Shown: positions 43,150-52,281, counted from the first letter of the stretch. The stretch is DNA of 64,000 bases from DAOUBF01 sp034432795 (GCA_034432795.1 DAOUBF010000003.1:1-64000); one strand, 5' to 3'. The notes: a model not told the origin generated them from the letters alone. Program-made: numbers and translations.

Positions 43150-44322
43150 ATGCGTCGCCAATCCCCCACTCGCTACCGGGCATTGCCCCGGTTTGCCCTG
43201 TTCGCTCTCAGCCTGGTGCTGGCCGCCTGCCAGAGTGCACCGCTCCCTGTGCCCACCAGGACACCTGTACAGACGCAGGAGGCCCTGATAACCGTGACAA
43301 CTGTGCCTACACCGGAGGCAGCATTCACCGCCACATCACAACCGCTCTCCTCAAGCACGCCTCAGCCGACAGCCACACCCCCACCGACGGATACGCCTTC
43401 AGCGACAGCCACGCCCCAGCCGACGGATACCCCAGCGACAACGGCCACCCCCGACCTGTTGGCCACGCTCTCCATTGAGGCCCTGCGGGCGCGCAGCTAC
43501 CCTGGCGGCCCTATCACCATTGTCCGCACCCTGGAGGTGACCCCGGCGTTCACCCGCACCCTGATCGCCTATCCCAGCGATGGGCTGCGCATCACCGGCA
43601 TCATGAACATCCCCAGCGGGGCCGGGCCGTTCCCGGTGATCATCCTCAATCACGGCTACGTCACGCCGCCGTCGGTCAGCGGGACCTACCTGCGCGACTA
43701 CGCCGATTATTACGCCAGCCGGGGCTATTTGACCATCAGCCCGGATTATCGCGGCTATGGCGGCTCGGACGAGGGCGATAACGCCTTCCGCATTGGCTAT
43801 GCTATAGATGTGCTCAATCTGGTCAGCTCGGTTCAGACGCTGCCCCAGGCGGACGCCAGCCGGATCGGTATGTGGGGCCATAGTATGGGCGGGGGCATCA
43901 GCACCTATGTCATGGTGATTGACCCCAGGGTGAAGGCGTTTGTGCTCTACGCGGCGATGAGCGCGGATGCCGCCGAAAACTGGCGCCATATTCGCACGAT
44001 GTGGGACCGTAGTGGGCCGGATGAGTGGGCGCAGCGCATCGGCGGTACGCCCGATGAGTTGCCTGAGGTCTATGCCCGCCTCTCGCCGATCCACTATCTG
44101 GAGTACGTCCGTGCGCCGGTGTCCATTCATCACGGCGAGGCCGATGACCAGGTGCCGCCAGCCTGGTCTGCTGACCTGGCCGGGCGCTTGCGGGACGTGG
44201 GGGCCATAGTAGAATATTACAGCTATCCTGGCGCGCCCCACTCGTTTCGCGGGGACGACTGGCGGCTGTTTATGGAGCGCACACTGGCGTTCTTTGATCG
44301 CTACGTGAAAAACGGCGGGTAG
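43150..44322 (+). CDS. Alpha/beta-hydrolase lipoprotein (S9/dienelactone-hydrolase-like)
   Basis: A 390-aa lipoprotein. Signal peptide with lipobox LVLAAC (Cys about 27), a Thr/Pro-rich spacer (about 30-97), then an alpha/beta-hydrolase domain of prolyl-oligopeptidase or acetyl-esterase type. Visible: oxyanion region VIILNHGYV, YRGYGGSDEG, nucleophile elbow GMWGHSMGGGIS (Ser), acid EADDQVPP (Asp) and catalytic His in GAPHSFRG. It probably cleaves an ester or small peptide bond at the cell surface. The ATG lies at the predicted transcript start. Confidence 0.88.
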   Translation: MRRQSPTRYRALPRFALFALSLVLAACQSAPLPVPTRTPVQTQEALITVTTVPTPEAAFTATSQPLSSSTPQPTATPPPTDTPSATATPQPTDTPATTATPDLLATLSIEALRARSYPGGPITIVRTLEVTPAFTRTLIAYPSDGLRITGIMNIPSGAGPFPVIILNHGYVTPPSVSGTYLRDYADYYASRGYLTISPDYRGYGGSDEGDNAFRIGYAIDVLNLVSSVQTLPQADASRIGMWGHSMGGGISTYVMVIDPRVKAFVLYAAMSADAAENWRHIRTMWDRSGPDEWAQRIGGTPDELPEVYARLSPIHYLEYVRAPVSIHHGEADDQVPPAWSADLAGRLRDVGAIVEYYSYPGAPHSFRGDDWRLFMERTLAFFDRYVKNGG

Positions 44323-44359
44323 AAATTCAGCGGGACTCAATGGTGTCAGGGAGGGCAAG

Positions 44360-45196
44360 ATGATGGATTCCACTGCAAGTGAACAGGAACGCGCCGAGGC
44401 GTTCACCGACCGGGCGCTGGAGTTGGCCCGCGCCATCTGGCCGGAGATCGTCTGGCGGCGCGCGGAGACGCTGCGCTTGATCGGCGAGCAGGGCGGGATG
44501 CCCTTCAGCATCGGCCTGCTCAACGCCTATCAGGCCGCCGCCACGGTTACGGACCCCGACGAAATAGATGCCCTGCTCACGGCCTTCCTGCGCGCCTTGC
44601 CGTTGGATGCCTCGGCGCTGGACACGTTGGAACTGGAGGCGGTGCGCGAGCGCATCTTCCCCATGCTCAAGCCAGCCGCCTCGCTGGAGGCGGTGAGCGC
44701 CAGTATGGCCGACCCGGACAGACGCCCTGTGTACCGGCCCTGGGAGGCCGGACTGGTCATCGCCCTGGTGCTGGATGCGCCGGACAACGTTACCTATCTG
44801 CGCCAGTGTGACCTGGCCCGCTGGGGAGTAGATTTTGACAGCCTGTTGGAGCTGGCCTTGGAGAATCTAGAAGCGGCCTCCGAAGGGCTGCCGCTCAAGA
44901 TGAGCCAATCCCCGGACGAGGACACCCCCTCTGCCTTTATTGTGATTGACAGCGGCGATGGCTACGACGCCACGCGTATCCTGCTGCCGCGCCAGCGCGA
45001 CTTCCTGGCCGAGTACCTGGGGCCAGAGTACCTGGTGGGCATCCCCAACCGCGATTTCCTGATCGCCTTTACCTTTGACCTGGCCCGGCAGTTCGCCCCC
45101 CTGATCCGCGACGACGCCCGCCAGCGCCAATACCCCCTCACCGGCCAGATTCTGCTCGTCACGCCGGATGGAGTGGAGGTCTGGCGCGGCTTCTAG
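44360..45196 (+). CDS. DUF1444-like protein
   Basis: A 278-aa soluble protein without signal or membrane segments. The order VRERIFPMLKPAAS, a hydrophobic VIALVLDAPDNVTYL, CDLARWGVDFDSLLELALENL and YLVGIPNRDFLIAF follows the DUF1444 pattern (YtpQ-like proteins of Firmicutes), whose function is unknown. GGGAGGG before ATG. It lies alone after the lipoprotein gene with a 37-base gap, possibly co-transcribed. Confidence 0.7.
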   Translation: MMDSTASEQERAEAFTDRALELARAIWPEIVWRRAETLRLIGEQGGMPFSIGLLNAYQAAATVTDPDEIDALLTAFLRALPLDASALDTLELEAVRERIFPMLKPAASLEAVSASMADPDRRPVYRPWEAGLVIALVLDAPDNVTYLRQCDLARWGVDFDSLLELALENLEAASEGLPLKMSQSPDEDTPSAFIVIDSGDGYDATRILLPRQRDFLAEYLGPEYLVGIPNRDFLIAFTFDLARQFAPLIRDDARQRQYPLTGQILLVTPDGVEVWRGF

Positions 45197-45351
45197 ACCA
45201 GCAACCTGATCAGCAGCTTGCCGGTAGCCCTCCACCGTGCCCTTCGGTGAGAGGACTGCGGCGATAGCTCCGCGTTCTTGAGCAACGATGCCCCCACAGG
45301 CGTGTAGCCGATTGTCCTTGTCCATGCTATAATCCGCGCCACGCGATCGCC

Positions 45352-46056
45352 ATGTCAAGCCGTGCTGCTGCTCTCTACGCTCTGCAAGAGATAGACCTGG
45401 AGATGGCTGCCAGGCGTCGTCGCCTGGCCGAGATCCAGGCCGCGCTGGGCGAGAGCCTGGTCGTGCGCCAGGCGCAGGCCGAGGTGGCCGCAGCTCAGGC
45501 TGAACTGCACCGCTGGCAAACCCGGCAACGCGACCTGGAACTGGAGGTCGCCAGCCTGGCCGGTAAACTGGCCGAGACGGAGGCCCTGCTGTATAGCGGG
45601 CGCATCCGCAACCCCAAAGAACTCAGCGACCTCCAGGCGGAACTGGCGGCGTTGGGCCGCTACCGCCAGGCCCGTGAGGATGAACTGCTGGAGGCCATGC
45701 TCAACGTAGAGGAGCAGATGGAGGCCCTGGCTGCGGCCCGCCGCCGGCTGGCCGAGGTGGAGGCCACCGCCGCCACAGACCAGGCCAATCTCCGCGCTGA
45801 GGCCGCCCAGATAGAGGCCCGCCTGAAAACGCTGGCCGATGAACGCGAACTGCACCTGATGGGCATCAGCGCCGCTGACCTGGCGGTCTATGAAGCCCTG
45901 CGGGAGCGCAAGCACGGGCAGGCGGTGGCGCGCATTGAGGACGGCGCCTGCAGCGCTTGTGGCGACGCTCCCCCCTCCAGCCGCTTACAGCAGGCCCGCC
46001 AGTCGGAAGACCTGGTCACCTGCGCCAACTGCGAACGCATCTTGTACGCGCCGTAG
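45352..46056 (+). CDS. Coiled-coil protein with C4 zinc ribbon (zf-RING_7/DUF164)
   Basis: A 234-aa protein. Residues 5-170 form a long antiparallel coiled coil (many Ala, Glu, Arg, Leu heptads, with the family motif NPKELSDLQAEL in the turn). Residues about 196-231 form a zinc ribbon with CSACG and CANCE. The family is widespread; it is proposed to bind nucleic acid and is often near RNase H or Nif3-like genes, none of which is adjacent here. TATAAT at 45328-45333 is only 18 bases before ATG and no SD is seen, so the leader would be about 11 bases. Confidence 0.85.
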   Translation: MSSRAAALYALQEIDLEMAARRRRLAEIQAALGESLVVRQAQAEVAAAQAELHRWQTRQRDLELEVASLAGKLAETEALLYSGRIRNPKELSDLQAELAALGRYRQAREDELLEAMLNVEEQMEALAAARRRLAEVEATAATDQANLRAEAAQIEARLKTLADERELHLMGISAADLAVYEALRERKHGQAVARIEDGACSACGDAPPSSRLQQARQSEDLVTCANCERILYAP

Positions 46057-46098
46057 CCTGGGCTTCCGGCGGTCAGCTTTCAGCCGTCCGTCGTCCCA

Positions 46099-46152
46099 TT
46101 ACTGCTCCGTCGCGGCGACGAGGGCCTCCAGGGCGCGCTGAGGCAGCGTAAC
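46099..46152 (-). pseudogene. Remnant of a UPF0182 gene 3' end
   Basis: The minus strand reads RVTLPQRALEALVAATEQ-stop. The C-terminus of the intact UPF0182 gene at 49424 reads AALQRDLEALVAATEK-stop, and 17 bases (CTGGAGGCCCTCGTCGC) are identical. The two similar 3' ends flank the SBBP-repeat gene. The remaining 46057-46254 gap contains a CCGTCCGTCGTCCC repeat and nothing else recognised. Confidence 0.6.
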
Positions 46153-46254
46153 GCGTTTCCTGCCCCAAATTCTGTCATCCAGCCAGAGCCAGCCAGCGTA
46201 TAACTAAAATAGCGCAGGTCGCCAATCCCCTGGTATAGAGAGGAGCAAAACCGT

Positions 46255-49200
46255 ATGGCCCGAGGGTTTGTTTCCCTATGGCTGGTGATCCTTATCCTGT
46301 TAGTCGGGGGTGGGTCTGGCCAGGCCCGCTCCAGGCCGACATCCCAGGCTGTTTCGCCCACCACTTCTGACCAGTCCCATATCCTTCAGGCGCGTCACAA
46401 TGCTCCCCTGTTGTTTATTGAAAACGTGGGTCAGTTTGACCCCCGCGCCCGCTTCCAGGTGCGTGGGGACAGCGTGACATTGTGGCTGGCGGAGGAGGGG
46501 CTGTGGATCACGATGGTGAAGCCCCCCACCCCGCGCTCCTTCCCCACACTGGGGGGAGGGGGGCTGCCCGCCCCTTGGATGGGGGAGGGGGAGGGAGGGG
46601 GTGCAGGCGTGCACCTCAAGCTCTCCTTCCTCGGCGCCAACCCCCAGCCCCGCCTGGAGCCATTCCACCGCCTGCACACGCATGTCTCCTACTTTTCTGG
46701 CAACGATCCGACAAGGTGGCACGCCGATGTGCCGGTGTGGGGCGGGGTGCGCTATGTGGGGCTGTATCCGGGGATGGACCTGGAGGTGGGGGGTGACCTG
46801 CGAGGTCTGCGCCTGATCGCCCATCCCGGCGCGGCCCTGAGCGCGGTACGCCTGCGTGTGGAGGGCGCGGCTGCAGTTGCGGTGGATGGCGACCATATAC
46901 GCTTGAGCACGGCCCTCGGCCCGATCGCCCTGCCGCCCTTCCTGACCGGCGATGGGGCGCTGCTCCAGCCGGTCCTGACAGATGGGCTGATTAGCCTGGT
47001 GGCCTCACCCTCGCCGGTATCCCCTCCGTCTGCTGCCCTTCGTCCTCTATTGTCCGGCCCGATGAACCTGCTCTACAGTACCTACCTGGGTGGGAGCAAC
47101 GGCGAAGCCGGCCGGGGCATCGTCGTAGATGCCAGCGGCACGGCATACATCACCGGTTATACCTATTCGGCGGATTTCCCCACAACGCCGGGCGCGTTCC
47201 AGACGACCTGCGGCGGTGGCTGTCCCCCGTTTATCTCCGATGGCTTCGTCGCCAAGATCAATCCGGCGGGGAATGGACAGGCCGACCTGATCTACGCCAC
47301 TTTTTTGGGCGGCAGCCAGATGGATCAGGGGCTGGGCATCGCCGTGGATAGCAGCGGTCAGGTGTACGTTACCGGCTTCACCCGGTCGCCCGACTTCCCC
47401 ATCACCATGGGCACATGCAGTGGCGATATGTATGATGACGTTTTCGTGACCAAATTGAATGCCCAGGGCAGTGCACTGGTGTACTCCCGCTGTCTGACGG
47501 GCACCTACTATGAGGCTGGAAACGGGATCACCCTGGATGGCAGCGGCGCCGCCTACATCACCGGCTTCACCCAATCGCCCAATTTCCCTGTGACCCCCGG
47601 CGCGTTCCAGACAACCTATGCAGGCAACCAGGACGCCTTCGTGGCCAAGCTTGCATCCGACGGCACCCTGGTGTATGCCACCTTCCTAGGCGGCAATGCC
47701 CCGGATAATGGCCAGGCTATCGCCTTAGACACCACCGGCGCCGCGATGGTCACAGGCAACACCTGGTCGGCCAACTTCCCCACTACCTCCGGCGTCGTCC
47801 AGCCGACTTGCGCCAGTTGCAGCGTGGGGCAGCCGGATGCGTTCGTGGCCGGGCTGAATGCGCCTGGCAGCGGGCTGGTCTATTCCACCTTCCTGGGCGG
47901 GAACAGCGAGGATGTGGGCATGGGGATAGCGGTGAACCCAGACGGGGAAGTCCATGTGACCGGCTATAGCCTCTCTTCCAACTTCCCTACCACGCCAGGG
48001 GCATTCCAACCGACCTCAGGCGGCGGCTACGATGCCTTCGTGACCCGCTTAAACGCCAGCGGCAGCGCGCTCATTTATAGTACCTACCTGGGTGGGGATA
48101 ACTCCGATGGGGGCTACGCGATTGCGCTTGACGCCAGCAACAACGCCTATGTGACCGGCTTTACCCGCTCCGCCGGATTTCCCATAACGCCTGGCGCATT
48201 TCAGACAACGCATGGCGGGGGCTTGTGCGCCGGCAGTCCCTGCAACGATGCCTTCCTCACCCGGCTGAATGCCAGCGGCACGGCGCCGCTCCTGTACAGC
48301 ACCTATCTGGGCGGGGACAATGCGGACACGGGCTGGGGCGTGGCCCTTCAAGGGAGCGGCATCGCTTATCTCAGCGGCGAAGCCCGGTCGCTCAACTTCC
48401 CGGTCACTTCGGGGGCATATGATCCCAGCCACAACGGCGGCGCCGACGCCTTCATGAGCACGCTGGACACCGGGCCTTCTACCCCCACCGCCACGCCGAC
48501 CTTCGGCCCGTCGCCCATGCCCAGCAACACCCCGACCCCCACGCCAACGCGCACGCCAACGGTTACGCCAACACCGACGAACACCGTCGGCCCGACGCCC
48601 ACCTTTGTCCCAGGGCGCTGCGTTCTCCTGGTGGACGATGACAACGACGCGCCCGATCTGCGGGGCTTTTATCAGGCGGCCCTCAATGGCCTGGGCGTCA
48701 GCTTCAACCTGTTTGAAGTAGGCACAACCAACCAGAACGGCCCCACCGCAGCGCAAATGGCCGGCCATCGTATCGTCATCTGGTGGAGCGGCGACAAATT
48801 CGGCAGCCCAAGCGATCCCTGGGCCGGGCCGAATGCCACGGACGAGGCTGAACTGACAACCTATCTGAACAGCGGCGGCCACCTCTTCCTGGACAGCCAG
48901 GACTACCTGTTTGATATGGGGCTGACGACCTTCGGTATCACCCAGTTGGGCATCGCCAGTCACACCGACGATGACAACTCCTTCGCCAATGGTATCCTGG
49001 GTGAGCCGGGTGATCCCATCGGCGGGCCTTACCCTAACCTGCCGGTGAGCAGCCCGCCCGGCTTCTCTTCATTCTACGATATCGTGAACCCTGATGCGAC
49101 AGCCCGCGTGGCCTTTCGTTCTGAGGGCGGGACGAACCCGGGCACGCCGACGAACATTCACAAGGTGGACGGCAGGGCGGTGTTCTTCACGACGGCGTGG

Positions 49201-49392
49201 ACTTCGGTGTATCACGCCAGCCCGGCGAACGGCCAGGCGCTTCTGGGGACAATCCTCACCTTCCTGGGCGGCTGTGGCCCGACGCCCACGTCCACGCTGA
49301 CAGCCACGTTCGCACCAACAGCCACGCCGACGCCCACAACGACACCGACGGCGGTCATTCGGGAGGTTTACCTGCCGCTCATCTTGAAATAG
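46255..49392 (+). CDS. Large secreted SBBP-repeat beta-propeller protein with YLPLILK tail
   Basis: A 1045-aa surface protein. Signal peptide (about 1-24), an N-terminal beta region (LLFIENVGQFDPRARFQV), then about ten SBBP repeats (pattern YSTYLGGSN-D-G-GIAVD-SG-AYVTG-T-S-NFPTTPGAFQ) from about residue 263 to 740. Then come a Thr/Pro linker, a domain beginning RCVLLVDDDNDAPDLRGFYQ that resembles the flavodoxin/GATase-like fold of adhesin-type proteins, a second Thr/Pro linker and the tail EVYLPLILK. A G/C-tract repeat is translated at about residues 86-118, and a CGTCCTC-type repeat near 255. Likely a cell-surface or adhesive protein. Confidence 0.88.
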   Translation: MARGFVSLWLVILILLVGGGSGQARSRPTSQAVSPTTSDQSHILQARHNAPLLFIENVGQFDPRARFQVRGDSVTLWLAEEGLWITMVKPPTPRSFPTLGGGGLPAPWMGEGEGGGAGVHLKLSFLGANPQPRLEPFHRLHTHVSYFSGNDPTRWHADVPVWGGVRYVGLYPGMDLEVGGDLRGLRLIAHPGAALSAVRLRVEGAAAVAVDGDHIRLSTALGPIALPPFLTGDGALLQPVLTDGLISLVASPSPVSPPSAALRPLLSGPMNLLYSTYLGGSNGEAGRGIVVDASGTAYITGYTYSADFPTTPGAFQTTCGGGCPPFISDGFVAKINPAGNGQADLIYATFLGGSQMDQGLGIAVDSSGQVYVTGFTRSPDFPITMGTCSGDMYDDVFVTKLNAQGSALVYSRCLTGTYYEAGNGITLDGSGAAYITGFTQSPNFPVTPGAFQTTYAGNQDAFVAKLASDGTLVYATFLGGNAPDNGQAIALDTTGAAMVTGNTWSANFPTTSGVVQPTCASCSVGQPDAFVAGLNAPGSGLVYSTFLGGNSEDVGMGIAVNPDGEVHVTGYSLSSNFPTTPGAFQPTSGGGYDAFVTRLNASGSALIYSTYLGGDNSDGGYAIALDASNNAYVTGFTRSAGFPITPGAFQTTHGGGLCAGSPCNDAFLTRLNASGTAPLLYSTYLGGDNADTGWGVALQGSGIAYLSGEARSLNFPVTSGAYDPSHNGGADAFMSTLDTGPSTPTATPTFGPSPMPSNTPTPTPTRTPTVTPTPTNTVGPTPTFVPGRCVLLVDDDNDAPDLRGFYQAALNGLGVSFNLFEVGTTNQNGPTAAQMAGHRIVIWWSGDKFGSPSDPWAGPNATDEAELTTYLNSGGHLFLDSQDYLFDMGLTTFGITQLGIASHTDDDNSFANGILGEPGDPIGGPYPNLPVSSPPGFSSFYDIVNPDATARVAFRSEGGTNPGTPTNIHKVDGRAVFFTTAWTSVYHASPANGQALLGTILTFLGGCGPTPTSTLTATFAPTATPTPTTTPTAVIREVYLPLILK

Positions 49393-49398
49393 GATGGG

Positions 49399-49427
49399 GT
49401 AGGGGCGAGGCGGCGCCTCGCCCCTAC
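49399..49427. terminator. Bidirectional terminator/palindrome GTAGGGGCGAGGC...GCCTCGCCCCTAC
   Basis: Perfect 13-bp stem with loop GGC, followed by TTTTCC on the plus strand. It sits between the convergent SBBP-repeat and UPF0182 genes and includes the UPF0182 stop codon. Sequence relative of the palindrome at 40662-40689. Confidence 0.7.
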
Positions 49428-52114
49428 TTTTCCGTTGCCGCGACGAGGGCCTCCAGGTCGCGTTGAAGGGCGGCCTGCTCCGCGCCGTAGCAGGCCCAGT
49501 CCCCAGCCCGCAGGCATTCCTGCGCCCGGTCGTAGTGCGCCTGGGCGGAGCGGGCCAGCGCAGCGATGTCGTTGGCTGCCGGGGTCGGGCCGGGTTCAGG
49601 CGTGGGGGGTGGGCCGGTGGCGATGCCGAAGATGCGCTCCAGCCCGGCCCGAAGTGAGGTCTCCATGACGATGTGATCGCGGTAGGCCACGATCACCCGC
49701 TGGAGTTCCGGCAGGCGGCTGGTCTCGGCCTGCAGGAAGATGGGCTTGACGTAGATCAGCGCATTATCAATGGGGATCACCAGCAGGTTGCCGCCAATGA
49801 CCTGCGAGCCACGCTGGTCCCACAGGGTCAACTGCGCCGAGATCGTGGGGTCCTGGTTGATGCGCGATTCAATCTGCATCGGGCCATAGACCAACTCCTG
49901 CTTGGAGAACTTATACACGCCGAGCTGGCCGTAGTCTGGGCCGCCGCTGTGAGCATACAGCCAGGCAATCATGTTGTCGCGGTTCATGGGCGTATAGGGG
50001 ACGATCAGCAGAAACTCCGGCGTGCTGCGGTCCGGCAGGCGCATGACGACATAATACGGCTCTATCTGCTGGCGCTGGCTGCCGTGCAGTTCATAGGCCA
50101 GCGTCCACAGGTCCTCCTTGTTATAGAACACCTGGGGATCACGCATATGGAACGTACCGAACATGTACGCCTGGATGCGGAACAGGCCCTCCGGGTAGCG
50201 GATGCGTTCGGCCAGGCTGCGCGGCATCTCCTCCAGCGGGCGGAACAGGTCAGGGAAGACGCGTGCCCAGGTGCGGATCAGCGGGTCGGTGGGATCGGCG
50301 ATGTAGAAGCGCGTGGTCCCGTCGTAAGCGTCAATGGTGATCTTGACCGCGTTGCGGATGTAGTTTGTGTCCTCATCGTAGAATTCGGAGTAGGGATAGC
50401 GCGCCGTGAAGGTGTAGGCGTCGTAAATCCAGTACAGCTTGCCGTCGGCCACCGCCAGGTAAGGGTCGGGGTCGTAGCGCAGGAAGGGGGCCACCGTCTG
50501 GACGCGGTCAGTGATCTGGCGGTGGAACAGGATGCGGCTCTCAGGCGTGATGGAGGGGCTGAGGAGGATGGGGCTGGAGCCGAAGCGGATGAAGAAGGCC
50601 AGCCGCCGCCAGAAGCTGCTCAAGGGCACCCCGCTGCTCCCCTGGAAGCGGGTGTACACGTTCTCCTCCCCCATCGGGTAGTCAAACTCCTCCGTCTGGG
50701 TGTTGACGATGACATAGTTGGTCGTCTCCTCGCCGTAGTAAATCTCCGGTCGGGTGACGGCCAGTTCTGGGACGCTGCTCTGCGGGGGGATGTCCTTAAC
50801 CAGGAAGACGGGCAGGCCCTCGGCGCCGACCTGGTTGACCGGATTGGCCACGTAGCCGTAGCCATGCGTGTACACCAGGTGCTGGTTGACCCAGGTGCGC
50901 GCCTCCTCGTTGAGTTGCTCTACGTTCATCTCCCGTGCCGAGAGCATCAGGCCGCGCAACTGCCCTTCAAGGGTATAGGCGGCCACATCTACATCGTAAA
51001 AGTCATAATAGGGGCGGATTTCCTGAAGCTGGGCGTACGTCGCCAGCAGCGGCCGGTAGTCCCATACGCGCACGTTGCTGAGCGTGGCCTGGTGTTCCTC
51101 CAGAGCGGCGGCGCTAAGTGTGCCCTGCCCGGAATATTGGAACTCCTGGATGGCGTCCAGGTTGTAGGCGGCGCGCGTCCCGGCGATAGCGCGTTCAATA
51201 TAGGGCCGCTCCAGGACGAGTTCGTTAGGGCGGACCTGGAATTGCTGCACCAGCGGGGGGACCAGGTTGGCCAGGACCAGCGTGACCAGCCACAGCCCCA
51301 GCCCCGTCCATGCGAAGCCTGCGCGCCGCGACCAGCCAGCGGCCAGGAGGAGCACCGCCGCCGCCCCTACGACCACCGCCAGTATAGTCAGCGCCGGTAA
51401 GCGCACGGTGATGTCGGTGAAGCCGGGGCCGGCAGCAGCGGCGCGGGCGGTGTAGAGCAACTCGTAACGTTGCACCAGGTAGTCGGCGGACTTGACCAGC
51501 AGCCAGAGCGCGCCCAGGACGCTCAGGTGCATCAGCGCACGCGGACTGTACACGCGCAATTCCGCCCGAAGCTGGCCGCCGCCATACACCAGGGCCGCGC
51601 CGATGAGCGCCAGCCCCAACGTCCAGAGCAGCCCATTGATCAGGGTGCGGTACACCGGCAGCGCAAACACGTAGAAGCCCACATCCTGGCCGAAGACCGG
51701 GTCGCTCACGCCAAAGGGCACGGCACTGGCAAAGCGCAGGAACAGGCTCCAACGGGCCGCAGCGACCAGGCCAAACACCAGGCCGAGCAACCCGGCAGCC
51801 AGCCAGATGGCGAACGTGGTGGCGCGGTCGGCCAGTTCAATCACCTGGCGGCTGCGACCACTGCGCAGGTACACCGCGAAGGGGCTGCTCGTCAGCCGCC
51901 GCGCCAGCACCAGGTTCAGCCCGATGAGCGCGAATGTGACCAGGCCAGCGAGCAGGAACAGGCCGAACTGCGCTGTCAGGCGTGTGCGGAACACGCTCAG
52001 ATAGCCCACGCTCTCAAACCACAGCCATTCGGTGTAAAACTCCGGCCAGGCCGCTACCAGGATCAGCAGGGCCGGCAGGGCCAGTGCGATGAGGACGCCA
52101 CGACGTGCGCGCAT
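49424..52114 (-). CDS. UPF0182 family membrane protein
   Basis: An 896-aa protein of the UPF0182/COG1615 family, function unknown, found in Actinobacteria, Cyanobacteria and Chloroflexi. About seven membrane helices in residues 5-300 (the second region EFYTEWLWFESVGYLSVFRTRL is diagnostic). A large extracytoplasmic domain of about 530 residues follows, with family segments VRPNELVLERPYIERAIAGT, THGYGYVANPVNQV and TPMNRDNMIAWLYAHSGG. The C-terminal 60 residues are a Pro linker and helix. AGGAGGT before ATG. Expressed alone, with an exact 27-bp repeat just upstream. Confidence 0.93.
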   Translation of the reverse strand: MRARRGVLIALALPALLILVAAWPEFYTEWLWFESVGYLSVFRTRLTAQFGLFLLAGLVTFALIGLNLVLARRLTSSPFAVYLRSGRSRQVIELADRATTFAIWLAAGLLGLVFGLVAAARWSLFLRFASAVPFGVSDPVFGQDVGFYVFALPVYRTLINGLLWTLGLALIGAALVYGGGQLRAELRVYSPRALMHLSVLGALWLLVKSADYLVQRYELLYTARAAAAGPGFTDITVRLPALTILAVVVGAAAVLLLAAGWSRRAGFAWTGLGLWLVTLVLANLVPPLVQQFQVRPNELVLERPYIERAIAGTRAAYNLDAIQEFQYSGQGTLSAAALEEHQATLSNVRVWDYRPLLATYAQLQEIRPYYDFYDVDVAAYTLEGQLRGLMLSAREMNVEQLNEEARTWVNQHLVYTHGYGYVANPVNQVGAEGLPVFLVKDIPPQSSVPELAVTRPEIYYGEETTNYVIVNTQTEEFDYPMGEENVYTRFQGSSGVPLSSFWRRLAFFIRFGSSPILLSPSITPESRILFHRQITDRVQTVAPFLRYDPDPYLAVADGKLYWIYDAYTFTARYPYSEFYDEDTNYIRNAVKITIDAYDGTTRFYIADPTDPLIRTWARVFPDLFRPLEEMPRSLAERIRYPEGLFRIQAYMFGTFHMRDPQVFYNKEDLWTLAYELHGSQRQQIEPYYVVMRLPDRSTPEFLLIVPYTPMNRDNMIAWLYAHSGGPDYGQLGVYKFSKQELVYGPMQIESRINQDPTISAQLTLWDQRGSQVIGGNLLVIPIDNALIYVKPIFLQAETSRLPELQRVIVAYRDHIVMETSLRAGLERIFGIATGPPPTPEPGPTPAANDIAALARSAQAHYDRAQECLRAGDWACYGAEQAALQRDLEALVAATEK

Positions 52115-52124
52115 GAGACCTCCT

Positions 52125-52151
52125 TAACCACAAGGCTAATCCGTTAGTACC
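52125..52151 (-). repeat. Exact 27-bp repeat in the leader of the UPF0182 gene
   Basis: GGTACTAACGGATTAGCCTT followed by GTGGTTA on the minus strand. It is identical to 58200-58174, also just upstream of a minus-strand gene. TATTAT lies immediately upstream and may be a -10 box. Confidence 0.85.
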
Positions 52152-52281
52152 ATAATATTGCTCTGTTGCCTTCCAGTTTACCGCCATATTTGGGGATTGC
52201 CAAGACATTCCTCTGACAATAGGCTGACATCCGCTTCCCCTCTGAGCAGAGCAGTTGAGACGCCCCTTTCGGTCGCCGGGC

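Noticed and set aside
46530..46620. Frameshift or sequencing error in the SBBP protein around the Gly/Pro-rich stretch
   Set aside because: The frame stays open and is read the same way on both sides; the stretch matches the interspersed G/C-tract repeat.
49673..51400. 575-codon plus-strand ORF antisense to the UPF0182 gene
   Set aside because: Shadow frame of a well-recognised UPF0182 protein in high-GC DNA; no family features or ribosome-binding site.
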